Positions 27,374 to 34,212 of a stretch of 64,000 nucleotides of DNA are shown here, piece by piece. The stretch's first letter is position 1; every line of letters begins with the position of its first letter. The stretch comes from Thalassobellus sp050294475 (GTDB lineage Bacteria; Bacteroidota; Bacteroidia; Flavobacteriales; Flavobacteriaceae). Below the pieces are notes generated by a model. The model made no database searches and was not told the DNA's origin. It saw only the letters and a list, made by a program, of their open reading frames with translations. Made by a program: the position numbers and the translations under genes. The stretch is from NCBI GenBank assembly GCA_050294475.1, contig JBNKOE010000013.1, positions 310,001-374,000 on the forward strand, given 5' to 3'.

Positions 27374-27808
27374 TTATTTTACCATTTTTTTAATTCCGAA
27401 AAACAACATAGATCCTCCTGCAATTAAAATAAGTGCATAAAACAAGTACAAACCTGCTCCTAATAATTGAGAACCTCCTGCTGATAAAGAACCTCCATCT
27501 TTTAAAGGTGTTTCAACCCCAGTAGCTAATCCAAAATAACATATAGCTGATAGTAAAGCAAATATACCAAGACCTTTTAAAGTGCTTTTAAGCTTATCTC
27601 CATCAGATAAAATGTTTTTCAAACTAAATATAACTACAAAAGCTAATGTTAAAAAGAAAACAACGTATCCTATATACATAAATGTATTTACAGATCCACT
27701 TGATTCTCCAGCTTTTATAGCTTCATCTCCTGCTGATATTATCATAGCTAGAAACACTATAGAAAGTACCCCTACAACTGCTAATAATATAGTTAATATT
27801 TTTTTCAT
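27374..27808 (-). CDS. Four-helix membrane protein of the ExbB/ExbD operon, function unknown
   Basis: 144 residues with four predicted membrane segments (about 3-24, 43-64, 76-97 and 117-140) and short loops. I do not recognise a named family. The Gly/Ser-rich loops (GDEAIKAGESSGSVN and GGSLSAGGSQLLGAG) are notable. It lies between exbB and the first exbD, so it is probably a subunit or assembly factor of this motor. Confidence 0.85.
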   Translation of the reverse strand: MKKILTILLAVVGVLSIVFLAMIISAGDEAIKAGESSGSVNTFMYIGYVVFFLTLAFVVIFSLKNILSDGDKLKSTLKGLGIFALLSAICYFGLATGVETPLKDGGSLSAGGSQLLGAGLYLFYALILIAGGSMLFFGIKKMVK

Positions 27809-27927
27809 CTGTTTAAATTTTATTGTGTTAATAAGTCAGATGTCATTCGCCAATAATCTGATTAAGATTAGTATAAATAAACCTAATTATTTATGGCTCA
27901 TTTCATAATACTTACAATTTTAAATTA

Positions 27928-28704
27928 TTACTTCTTGTTTCTAATTAACAAGTCCATTAATGTAATAGAAGAATCTTCCATATCATTAACTATGCTATCA
28001 ATTTTAGCAATAATATAATTGTAAAAAATTTGAAGTATAATTGCTACAACTAAACCAAATACTGTAGTTAAAAGTGCTACTTTAATACCACCTGCTACTA
28101 AAGAAGGGTTCATATCTCCAGCTGCTTCAATTTTATCGAATGCTTGAATCATACCAATTACTGTACCCATGAAACCAAGCATTGGTGCTAATGCTATAAA
28201 TAATGAAATCCAAGATACATTTTTCTCTAATTGACCCATTTGTACACCTCCATATGCTACAACTGCTTTTTCTGCAGCTTCTACACCTTCATCAACTCTA
28301 TCTAAACCTTGATAGAAAATAGAAGCAATAGGTCCTTTTGTGTTTCTACAAACTTCTTTTGCTGCTTCAACACCACCAGATGACAATGCATCTTCAACAG
28401 ATTGCGTTAATTTTTTTGAATTTGTAGTAGAAAGATTTAAAAAGATAATTCTTTCAATAGCGATTGCTAAACCAAGAATTAAACATAAAAGTACTATTCC
28501 CATAAAGCCTGGGCCACCTTCAATAAAACGTTTCTTTAATTCTTGATGAAACCCTAACGTTTCTTTAGCTGGCGCTCCATCTTCTTCTTGTTGAGTTGTT
28601 GTTACTGTTGTTACAGCTGCACTAGCACTAGTATTTGTAGTTGCATTAGCAGTTCCGAATGCCATCATTCCAACGATAGCAAGGATAGAAAATAATCTTT
28701 TCAT
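27928..28704 (-). CDS. MotA/TolQ/ExbB proton-channel family protein
   Basis: 258 residues with an N-terminal signal-like helix and a Thr/Ala-rich periplasmic stretch (about 23-50), then three membrane segments: about 68-88, about 163-185 (SLFIALAPMLGFMGTVIGMI, the ExbB signature) and about 205-230. With the ExbD proteins it forms the proton-driven motor that powers TonB. It is the first gene of the operon. Confidence 0.93.
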   Translation of the reverse strand: MKRLFSILAIVGMMAFGTANATTNTSASAAVTTVTTTQQEEDGAPAKETLGFHQELKKRFIEGGPGFMGIVLLCLILGLAIAIERIIFLNLSTTNSKKLTQSVEDALSSGGVEAAKEVCRNTKGPIASIFYQGLDRVDEGVEAAEKAVVAYGGVQMGQLEKNVSWISLFIALAPMLGFMGTVIGMIQAFDKIEAAGDMNPSLVAGGIKVALLTTVFGLVVAIILQIFYNYIIAKIDSIVNDMEDSSITLMDLLIRNKK

Positions 28705-28779
28705 GTTCTCGATCTTAATTTTATTAGTTAAAGTGTTAAAGATATAAAAAATAAAGTAATTAAAAGTAAAAAATAACAG

Positions 28780-28867
28780 CAGAGAGAAAGGGATTCGAAC
28801 CCTCGATACGCTATTAACGTATACACGCTTTCCAAGCGTGCGCCTTAAGCCACTCGGCCACCTCTCT
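28780..28867 (-). tRNA. tRNA-Ser, anticodon GGA
   Basis: On the minus strand the 88-nt sequence folds as a cloverleaf with a long variable arm: acceptor stem AGAGAGG with TCTCTCT (one G-U), D-arm GCCGAGTGGCTTAAGGC, anticodon loop CTTGGAAAG, and T-arm GAGGG-TTCGAAT-CCCTT. The anticodon GGA reads UCC and UCU serine codons. Discriminator base G; no CCA is encoded. Confidence 0.96.
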
Positions 28868-28943
28868 GTATTTAATCTCAGTTAAATTACAGGGCATGAA
28901 ATAACGAAAAAAAGTTTAAACGCTAAAATTTTATCAGTTAAAT

Positions 28944-29975
28944 TTAAGACATTTCCCCTCTTAGTGATTTTTCAAACATCCTTTTAAATTTTTTATTTGA
29001 AATATTTTGCCCTAACATAAACATCAACTTTGCAATTGCTGCTTCTGTTGTTATGTCTTTTCCTGATATAACACCAATCTCTTTTAACTGATTACTAGTC
29101 TCATAGTGCCCCATCATAACACTACCACCAGAACATTGTGTTATATTAATAATATGTATTCCTTTTAAAATAGCTTCTTTTAAAATATCAATAAACCATT
29201 TTTCTGTGGTACAATTACCAGAACCAAAAGTCTCAATAATTACAGCTTTTAGCTTAGGTGTTTTAATAATTCCACTAATTATAGCTTCTGATATACCTGG
29301 AAACAACTTAATAAGAGCAATATTATTGTCTAATTTTTTATGTACTTGAAGCGTTTTATTCAAATTAGGCTTGAATAAATATTTATTATTTATCTTTAAG
29401 TGTACTCCAGATTCTGCTAAATCTGGATAATTAAAAGATGCAAACGCTTGAAAATTTTCCGCATTAATTTTTGTTGTTCTATTAGCTCGATATAATTTAT
29501 ATTCAAAATACAAACACACTTCTTTAATTAAAGGTTTACCTTCGTTTTTTAATGATGCTACTTGAATAGATGTTATTAAATTCTCTTTTGCATCGGTTCG
29601 CAAATCGCCAATTGGTAACTGTGAGCCTGTAAATACGATAGGCTTCGCTAAATTTTCTAACATAAAACTTAATCCGGATGCGGTATAACTCATAGTATCG
29701 CTTCCGTGCAAAACAACAAAACCATCAAACTTCTCATAATTTATTTCAATAAGTTCTGCTATTTGCACCCAAAACTCTGGTTTCATATTACTAGAATCTA
29801 TAGGCTCGGTAAATGAAACCGTATCAATATTACAATCTAATAATTGTAACTCTGGTATTTTTTTCAAAAGTGTTTTAAAATCGAAAGCTTTTAATGTTCC
29901 TGTTTTAAAATCCTTAATCATACCTATTGTACCTCCGGTATATATTAGTAGTATTTTAGCTTTTGATTTATTCAT
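28944..29975 (-). CDS. ansA: Type I (cytoplasmic) L-asparaginase
   Basis: 343 residues. The N-terminal LLIYTGGTIGM carries the nucleophilic Thr, VVLHGSDTMSYTASGLSFML the second catalytic triad part, and FTGSQLPIGDLRTDAKENL follows. There is no signal peptide, so the enzyme is cytoplasmic. It hydrolyses asparagine to aspartate and ammonia. It starts 4 bp after the tatD stop and is cotranscribed with it. Confidence 0.94.
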   Translation of the reverse strand: MNKSKAKILLIYTGGTIGMIKDFKTGTLKAFDFKTLLKKIPELQLLDCNIDTVSFTEPIDSSNMKPEFWVQIAELIEINYEKFDGFVVLHGSDTMSYTASGLSFMLENLAKPIVFTGSQLPIGDLRTDAKENLITSIQVASLKNEGKPLIKEVCLYFEYKLYRANRTTKINAENFQAFASFNYPDLAESGVHLKINNKYLFKPNLNKTLQVHKKLDNNIALIKLFPGISEAIISGIIKTPKLKAVIIETFGSGNCTTEKWFIDILKEAILKGIHIINITQCSGGSVMMGHYETSNQLKEIGVISGKDITTEAAIAKLMFMLGQNISNKKFKRMFEKSLRGEMS

Positions 29976-29979
29976 TTTT

Positions 29980-30747
29980 TTAAACTTTAAAAACGTCTAT
30001 AGAATTTTGAGTTGTAATTTTTGCAACTTCTTCAAGAGTTAAATTATAAATGGTTGCTAATTTTTCTAATACTTTTAATGTATAGGCACTTTCATTTCGC
30101 TTTCCTCTATAAGGTGTAGGCGCTAAATATGGTGAATCGGTTTCTAAAACAATATGATTTAAATCTATTTGATTTAAAAACTGATCTATCTTTCCATTTT
30201 TAAAAGTTGCTACTCCTCCTATTCCTAATTTTAAATTATAAGAAATGGCTTGTTTGGCCTGTTCTAAAGTTCCTGTAAAACAATGAAAAATGCCGAATAA
30301 ATCTTCACCTTTTTCTGATTCTAAAACTTCAAATACCTCATCAAAAGCATTTCTACAATGAATATTAATGGGTAACTGATATTTTTTTGCTAATTGTATT
30401 TGATGCTTAAATGCTTCTTTCTGAATTTCTAGTGTAGACTTATCCCAATACAAATCGATTCCTATTTCTCCAACAGCATAAAATTTTCTATGAGCAAGCA
30501 TCTCTTCAACATGCTTTAACTCCTCTTTATAATTCTCTTTTACATGCGTAGGATGTAATCCCATCATTAAAAAAATATTATCAGGATATTGTTTTTCTAA
30601 TTGCAACATCGATTCGGTATACGTTGAATCAATAGCCGGAATAAAAAATCTTGAAACACCTTGTTTTATAGCTCTATCTATTACTTCATCTCTATCTTCA
30701 TCAAAAGCTTCACTATATAAATGTGTATGTGTGTCTGTAATAATCAT
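29980..30747 (-). CDS. TatD-family metal-dependent deoxyribonuclease
   Basis: 255 residues of a TIM-barrel hydrolase: TDTHTHLY at the start (metal-binding His pair), GEIGIDLYW, INIHCRNAFDE, FHCFTGTLEQA and LETDSPYLAPTPYRGKRNE. These are the TatD signature blocks. It is a Mg-dependent 3'-5' exonuclease family with a role in DNA repair or decay. Length is normal. Confidence 0.94.
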   Translation of the reverse strand: MIITDTHTHLYSEAFDEDRDEVIDRAIKQGVSRFFIPAIDSTYTESMLQLEKQYPDNIFLMMGLHPTHVKENYKEELKHVEEMLAHRKFYAVGEIGIDLYWDKSTLEIQKEAFKHQIQLAKKYQLPINIHCRNAFDEVFEVLESEKGEDLFGIFHCFTGTLEQAKQAISYNLKLGIGGVATFKNGKIDQFLNQIDLNHIVLETDSPYLAPTPYRGKRNESAYTLKVLEKLATIYNLTLEEVAKITTQNSIDVFKV

Positions 30748-30840
30748 GGGGTAAAAGTAAAAAAGTCATCTAATTAAAGATAACTTTTTTATGATTTATA
30801 TTTTTAAGAAATTAAGCTCTCTAGTATATAATCCTAATAA

Positions 30841-31587
30841 CTAATCTAGCTTATTAATAAGTTTTTGAGCTTGTTTATAATCATCGGCTTCTTTTGGAAT
30901 TGTTTTCAAAATAGCTAAACAAGCTTTTTCATCTTTCTGTTTCAGCTTGCTTAAAGCTAAATACCAAGTTGCTTTATATTTATAAGCCGTTTTGCCTTCC
31001 TTTAAATGCTCTAACAAACTATCGGCAGTTTCAAAATTGTTTAACTCAATATTAGTAATAGCTCTGTAAAACATCAATTCTGAATTTTTACTATCTAATT
31101 TAATTAAGCTTTTAAATGCTTCTTCGGCTTTAGCAAAATCTTTATTATTGAACGCATTCTCTGCTGTTTGTAATAATTCATCATTATCACCTCTAACTGT
31201 TAAACTTATTGCATCATAATTGGCATAATCACTATATGATGGATTTGTAAATTGATTAAACGTAAAAACACCAAACAACAATGCTATACTTGCTGCTATT
31301 GCATATTTAAAAAGGTTAATTTTTTTAAATGTTGTTTCCTTTTTTTCAACAATAACTGTGTTTTCAAAATAGTTGTTTGATATCTTTTTTAAATTCTCTT
31401 GAAACGCATTTGATGCTGTTTCATTTCCAAATTTATGCTCTAAAAAAGTAGAGAGTCCTTTATAAGTATTGAAAGCTTGATTAAATTCTGGTTCGTTTTT
31501 TAATCGTGTTTTAAAAGAAACCATTTCTTCTTCAGACATTTCTTTAGAAAGGTAAGCTTCAAACTGTATGTAATTTTCATCTTGCAT
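30841..31587 (-). CDS. Membrane-anchored TPR protein, probable anti-sigma factor
   Basis: 248 residues. The N-terminal 85 residues are charged and cytoplasmic and resemble the sigma-binding part of Bacteroidota anti-sigma factors (FEAYLSKEMSEEEMVSFKTRL). One membrane segment lies at about 90-110 (FKYAIAASIALLFGVFTF). The periplasmic part holds TPR repeats (about 130-245, AENAFNNKDFAKAEEAFKSL). It starts 5 bp after the ECF sigma gene on the same strand. The TPRs may sense a periplasmic partner, perhaps one of the divergently encoded envelope proteins. Confidence 0.8.
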   Translation of the reverse strand: MQDENYIQFEAYLSKEMSEEEMVSFKTRLKNEPEFNQAFNTYKGLSTFLEHKFGNETASNAFQENLKKISNNYFENTVIVEKKETTFKKINLFKYAIAASIALLFGVFTFNQFTNPSYSDYANYDAISLTVRGDNDELLQTAENAFNNKDFAKAEEAFKSLIKLDSKNSELMFYRAITNIELNNFETADSLLEHLKEGKTAYKYKATWYLALSKLKQKDEKACLAILKTIPKEADDYKQAQKLINKLD

Positions 31588-31592
31588 GATAA

Positions 31593-32174
31593 CTAATTAT
31601 TAAGTTGGTTAAATTTAGGCGACTCATGAACCAGTTCGGTTAATTTACCAATACATAAAGATTTCTTTTTTCTAGCATAAGCATAAGTAACACCTAAACT
31701 TTTAGCAACTTCTTCCATAGATTTTATTTTAAAAGTTGCGGTTAACAAATCTTTACAAGCCGTTCCTAGCTTACTAAACATTTCTGAAAATAAAGCTTGT
31801 TTTTCGCCAAATACAGATGTTTCAAATGCTAGTTCTTGAGCCTCGTCACCTTTAGATAATACTTCTTCATTAATTGTTACCTCTTTATTAGAAGATTTTT
31901 TTAATTCGTTCAACCATTTGCGCTTACACAATAAAAAGAAGTAAGCATCAAAAGGGCACGTTAACTGTAACTTTTTTTCATTCGCTTGATTATATATGGT
32001 TATCAATGTTTCTTGAATAACATCTTGAGCTTTATCTGCACTCCCACTATTCTGTTTAATATAATTAACCACTTTGGGCACAAACTTATCATATATAGAC
32101 TGTATAATAAATGAGTTGTTTTGCAACAATCCATCTATGTATTTCTGATCTTCATGTATTTTTTTTTTGCTCAT
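31593..32174 (-). CDS. ECF-type sigma factor
   Basis: 193 residues. Region 2 lies at about 22-90 (IYDKFVPKVVNYIKQNSGS, AQDVIQETLITIYNQ) and region 4 at about 125-180 with the HTH MEEVAKSLGVTYAYARKKKS. The sequence is diverged from FecI types. It is followed by the TPR anti-sigma gene and is divergent from a block of envelope genes. Three GGTAACA-N18-TATAA promoters precede units of that block, and this sigma factor is the obvious candidate to read them. Confidence 0.88.
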   Translation of the reverse strand: MSKKKIHEDQKYIDGLLQNNSFIIQSIYDKFVPKVVNYIKQNSGSADKAQDVIQETLITIYNQANEKKLQLTCPFDAYFFLLCKRKWLNELKKSSNKEVTINEEVLSKGDEAQELAFETSVFGEKQALFSEMFSKLGTACKDLLTATFKIKSMEEVAKSLGVTYAYARKKKSLCIGKLTELVHESPKFNQLNN

Positions 32175-32220
32175 TAACCCTTGTATTTGCTACTAAAGTA
32201 AAAAAACTTTCAAATAAAAG

Positions 32221-32250
32221 GGTAACAATTTTTAAATGGTTTTGATATAA
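32221..32250 (+). promoter_or_regulatory. Predicted ECF promoter 1 (for the 146-residue secreted protein)
   Basis: GGTAACA at 32221-32227, then exactly 18 nt, then TATAA at 32246-32250. The same layout and spacing recur at 32782 and 33922. GTAAC-type -35 boxes are typical for ECF sigma factors. The predicted transcript would have a leader of about 55 nt. No copy faces the sigma gene itself. Confidence 0.7.
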
Positions 32251-32313
32251 GGGTGTAACAGTCAAAAAATTAAGACTAAACAAACTTTAATTAATCCATA
32301 AAAATTAGAAATC

Positions 32314-32754
32314 ATGAAAAAATCAATTTTAATTATCGCAACGGTAGCATTATCAATATTAAACGTAAACGCTACAAATAAAAAAACGACACTTAATAAT
32401 ACTTCTACTGAAGTTATAGAAATCACAAAAAACAACATTGCTCAAGTATTTGATTGGAACGTTGTAACAAACAAAGGCAAATACTCAGGCACATCGCTTT
32501 CTCTCAAAAACGCAAAAAAGATGATTGCTTTATCTAGTTCTGGAGAAACTGTTTTAGCAAAAAAAATTCAAAGCTATTTAGTACTAAAATCTGAAATAAA
32601 CGCTAAAAGAAATTATTTCTGGGAAGTAAAAACTGCTTCGGGACAAGCAAAAGGTTATGCATCTTCTCAAGATTATGCTAACAAAATAATAGAATTAGTA
32701 GCCTCTGGTGATGCTGTAATCTCAAAAATAATCATAAGTCAACCTCAACAATAA
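32314..32754 (+). CDS. Small secreted protein with an internal duplication
   Basis: 146 residues with a signal peptide of about 20 residues (ending LNVNA). The mature part consists of two related repeats of about 40 residues: one from WNVVTNKGKYSGTSLS (about 48) and one from WEVKTASGQAKGYASS (about 103). Each ends in a pattern like A-x-K-x-I-x-L-x-x-SG-x-x-V-x-x-KI. I do not recognise a family. It is the first gene divergent from the sigma factor and carries its own GGTAACA-N18-TATAA promoter. Probably a periplasmic or surface component of the same response. Confidence 0.85.
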   Translation: MKKSILIIATVALSILNVNATNKKTTLNNTSTEVIEITKNNIAQVFDWNVVTNKGKYSGTSLSLKNAKKMIALSSSGETVLAKKIQSYLVLKSEINAKRNYFWEVKTASGQAKGYASSQDYANKIIELVASGDAVISKIIISQPQQ

Positions 32755-32781
32755 AAAATTTAAAAATAAATCCCAAAACAG

Positions 32782-32812
32782 GGTAACAAAATAATTGCCC
32801 TGTTTATATAAA
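32782..32812 (+). promoter_or_regulatory. Predicted ECF promoter 2 (for the lipoprotein gene)
   Basis: GGTAACA at 32782-32788, 18 nt, TATAAA at 32807-32812. A short hairpin (ACAGGG with CCCTGT) overlaps the spacer and could also end the upstream transcript. The leader to the ATG at 32841 would be about 22 nt. Confidence 0.7.
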
Positions 32813-32840
32813 CTTGAATAACAATTTAAAACTTAATATC

Positions 32841-33827
32841 ATGAAAAATTTAAAACACATTTTAAGAACACTATTTGTAACCGCTTTAATATTTACAAGT
32901 TGTAGTAAAGATGAAGGCATAGACAACGATTGCGATGGATTATGCGTAGCTACAGCAGAAGACTTCAATAATTTAAAAGAAGAAGCTTTAGGAGATTTAA
33001 CACAAAACTTTCAATTTAATGCCGAAGATGGCAACATTACATTAACATCAGAAAATGGTGTAAGTATTTATATTAACGGATCATGTTTAACTCTAAACGG
33101 AAACGCTGTTACAGGTGAAGTAAATTTAGAATTTGTTGAGCTTTTTGAAAAAGGAAATATGCTTATTACAAATAAGCCAACCATGGGAGTCATGCCAAAT
33201 GGAGACAAAGCCTTATTAATTTCTGGTGGTGAGTTTTTTATTGAAGCAACTCAAAACGGAAACGTACTTGAAACAAATTGTGACATCCAATTAGGAATTC
33301 CTACAGATTTAACTGGTGGAATAGACAATGATATGATTTTATGGGATGGTACTATTGATGAAGATGGCGATCTTGCCTGGAACGAAAACAAACGTGATGG
33401 AGCAAATGGACAAGGAGGTGTATTTTCAGAAGGCAATCAATACTATGCATTTATAGGTGATTTCGGATGGTCTAACGTTGATAGATTTTATAACGATCCT
33501 CGTCCAAAAACTACCATTTTAGTTGATGTCCCTGAAGGATACGATAACACAAACTGTTCTGTATTTTTATCTTACGATGGCGAAGATACTGGTCTTGCAA
33601 ATTTAGATACCTATGATGCTAATTCTGGTTTATTTAGCGAACATTACGGTCAAATTCCTATCGGACTAGAATGTCATGTAATATTTGTAACAGAAGATGC
33701 TAATGACTGGAAATATGCCATACAAGCCGTAACTATTGTTGAAAATGGCGTAATAACAATTACAGAAGGAGAAACCTCTACCGTAACACAAGCACAATTA
33801 ACAACCATTATTAATGGTTTACCATAA
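32841..33827 (+). CDS. Outer-membrane or surface lipoprotein, function unknown
   Basis: 328 residues from the ATG at 32841; an upstream TTG would lie on the predicted -10 and is unlikely. The lipoprotein signal is LFVTALIFTSCSKDEG with the lipobox Cys at about 22. The mature part begins with acidic residues and a Cys-rich stretch (DNDCDGLCVA), then is mostly beta, with GVSIYINGSCLTLNG and IGLECHVIFVTED. Four or more extracytoplasmic cysteines may form disulfides. I do not recognise the family. It is cotranscribed with nothing; a terminator follows at 33887. Confidence 0.85.
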   Translation: MKNLKHILRTLFVTALIFTSCSKDEGIDNDCDGLCVATAEDFNNLKEEALGDLTQNFQFNAEDGNITLTSENGVSIYINGSCLTLNGNAVTGEVNLEFVELFEKGNMLITNKPTMGVMPNGDKALLISGGEFFIEATQNGNVLETNCDIQLGIPTDLTGGIDNDMILWDGTIDEDGDLAWNENKRDGANGQGGVFSEGNQYYAFIGDFGWSNVDRFYNDPRPKTTILVDVPEGYDNTNCSVFLSYDGEDTGLANLDTYDANSGLFSEHYGQIPIGLECHVIFVTEDANDWKYAIQAVTIVENGVITITEGETSTVTQAQLTTIINGLP

Positions 33828-33886
33828 ACATCTACACTTGTAGTTTCCTACTTAATATTATGCCCAATTTTTTAACCTATTTATTT

Positions 33887-33918
33887 AAAACCAGAAGCAT
33901 TTTGCTTCTGGTTTTTTT
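33887..33918 (+). terminator. Terminator after the lipoprotein gene
   Basis: A perfect 13-bp stem pairs 33887-33899 (AAAACCAGAAGCA) with 33903-33915 (TGCTTCTGGTTTT) around a TTT loop and continues into a T-run. Confidence 0.9.
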
Positions 33919-33921
33919 ATA

Positions 33922-33954
33922 GGTAACAAAATACTCATTTTGTTGATATAAAAA
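33922..33954 (+). promoter_or_regulatory. Predicted ECF promoter 3 (for the 32-residue membrane peptide, possibly the PKD-CHAT operon)
   Basis: GGTAACA at 33922-33928, 18 nt, TATAAAAA at 33947-33954. It starts 4 nt after the terminator T-run. Sites 1 and 3 also share the extended -10 TTGATATAA. Confidence 0.7.
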
Positions 33955-33971
33955 TGTACACACTATTTGTT

Positions 33972-34070
33972 ATGAAAAAACATATTTACATATTAATACT
34001 CGTTCTTTTTATACTCTTAATGATAAGTGCTAATATCGCTATGATAGTATCTAATAGCAATGCTTTTTAA
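33972..34070 (+). CDS. Small single-pass membrane peptide (32 residues)
   Basis: Found by reading the 385-bp gap between the lipoprotein and PKD-barrel genes. The 32-residue product is MKKHIYILILVLFILLMISA followed by NIAMIVSNSNAF, one hydrophobic helix with a Lys start. An in-frame ATG at 33954 lies inside the predicted -10 box, so the ATG at 33972 is preferred. The support is the promoter placed just 18 nt upstream and the clean membrane-peptide composition. The function is unknown; short membrane peptides often modulate larger membrane proteins. Confidence 0.5.
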   Translation: MKKHIYILILVLFILLMISANIAMIVSNSNAF

Positions 34071-34116
34071 TAAGTAATCGCTTTTTGTATATTTAACAAC
34101 AACTAAACGCTATATG

Positions 34117-34212
34117 TATCATAAAAAACATTCATAACTAAATTTTCAACAACCAAGAGAATGATTAAATGAATGTTACATGTAACCGATAAAGAACAAT
34201 AACTATAAACAC
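34117..34212 (+). promoter_or_regulatory. Duplicated upstream element, copy A (before the PKD-CHAT operon)
   Basis: About 95 nt directly before the ATG at 34213 resemble the 98 nt before the gene at 62317 on the other strand. The shared blocks are AAACATTCATAACT, then ATTTTC, then an identical 24-nt block (34160-34183 here), then a closely matching leader to the ATG, with one 1-nt difference in length after the 24-nt block. The copy contains an inverted pair ACATTCAT (34128) and ATGAATGT (34169) and the palindrome GTTACATGTAAC. Likely an operator and promoter for a common regulator. Confidence 0.65.

Noticed and set aside
31593..32313. Autoregulatory ECF promoter facing the sigma gene
   Set aside because: No GGTAACA-N18-TATAA layout is present on the minus strand before 32174; AAGGGT repeats there lack a matching -10.
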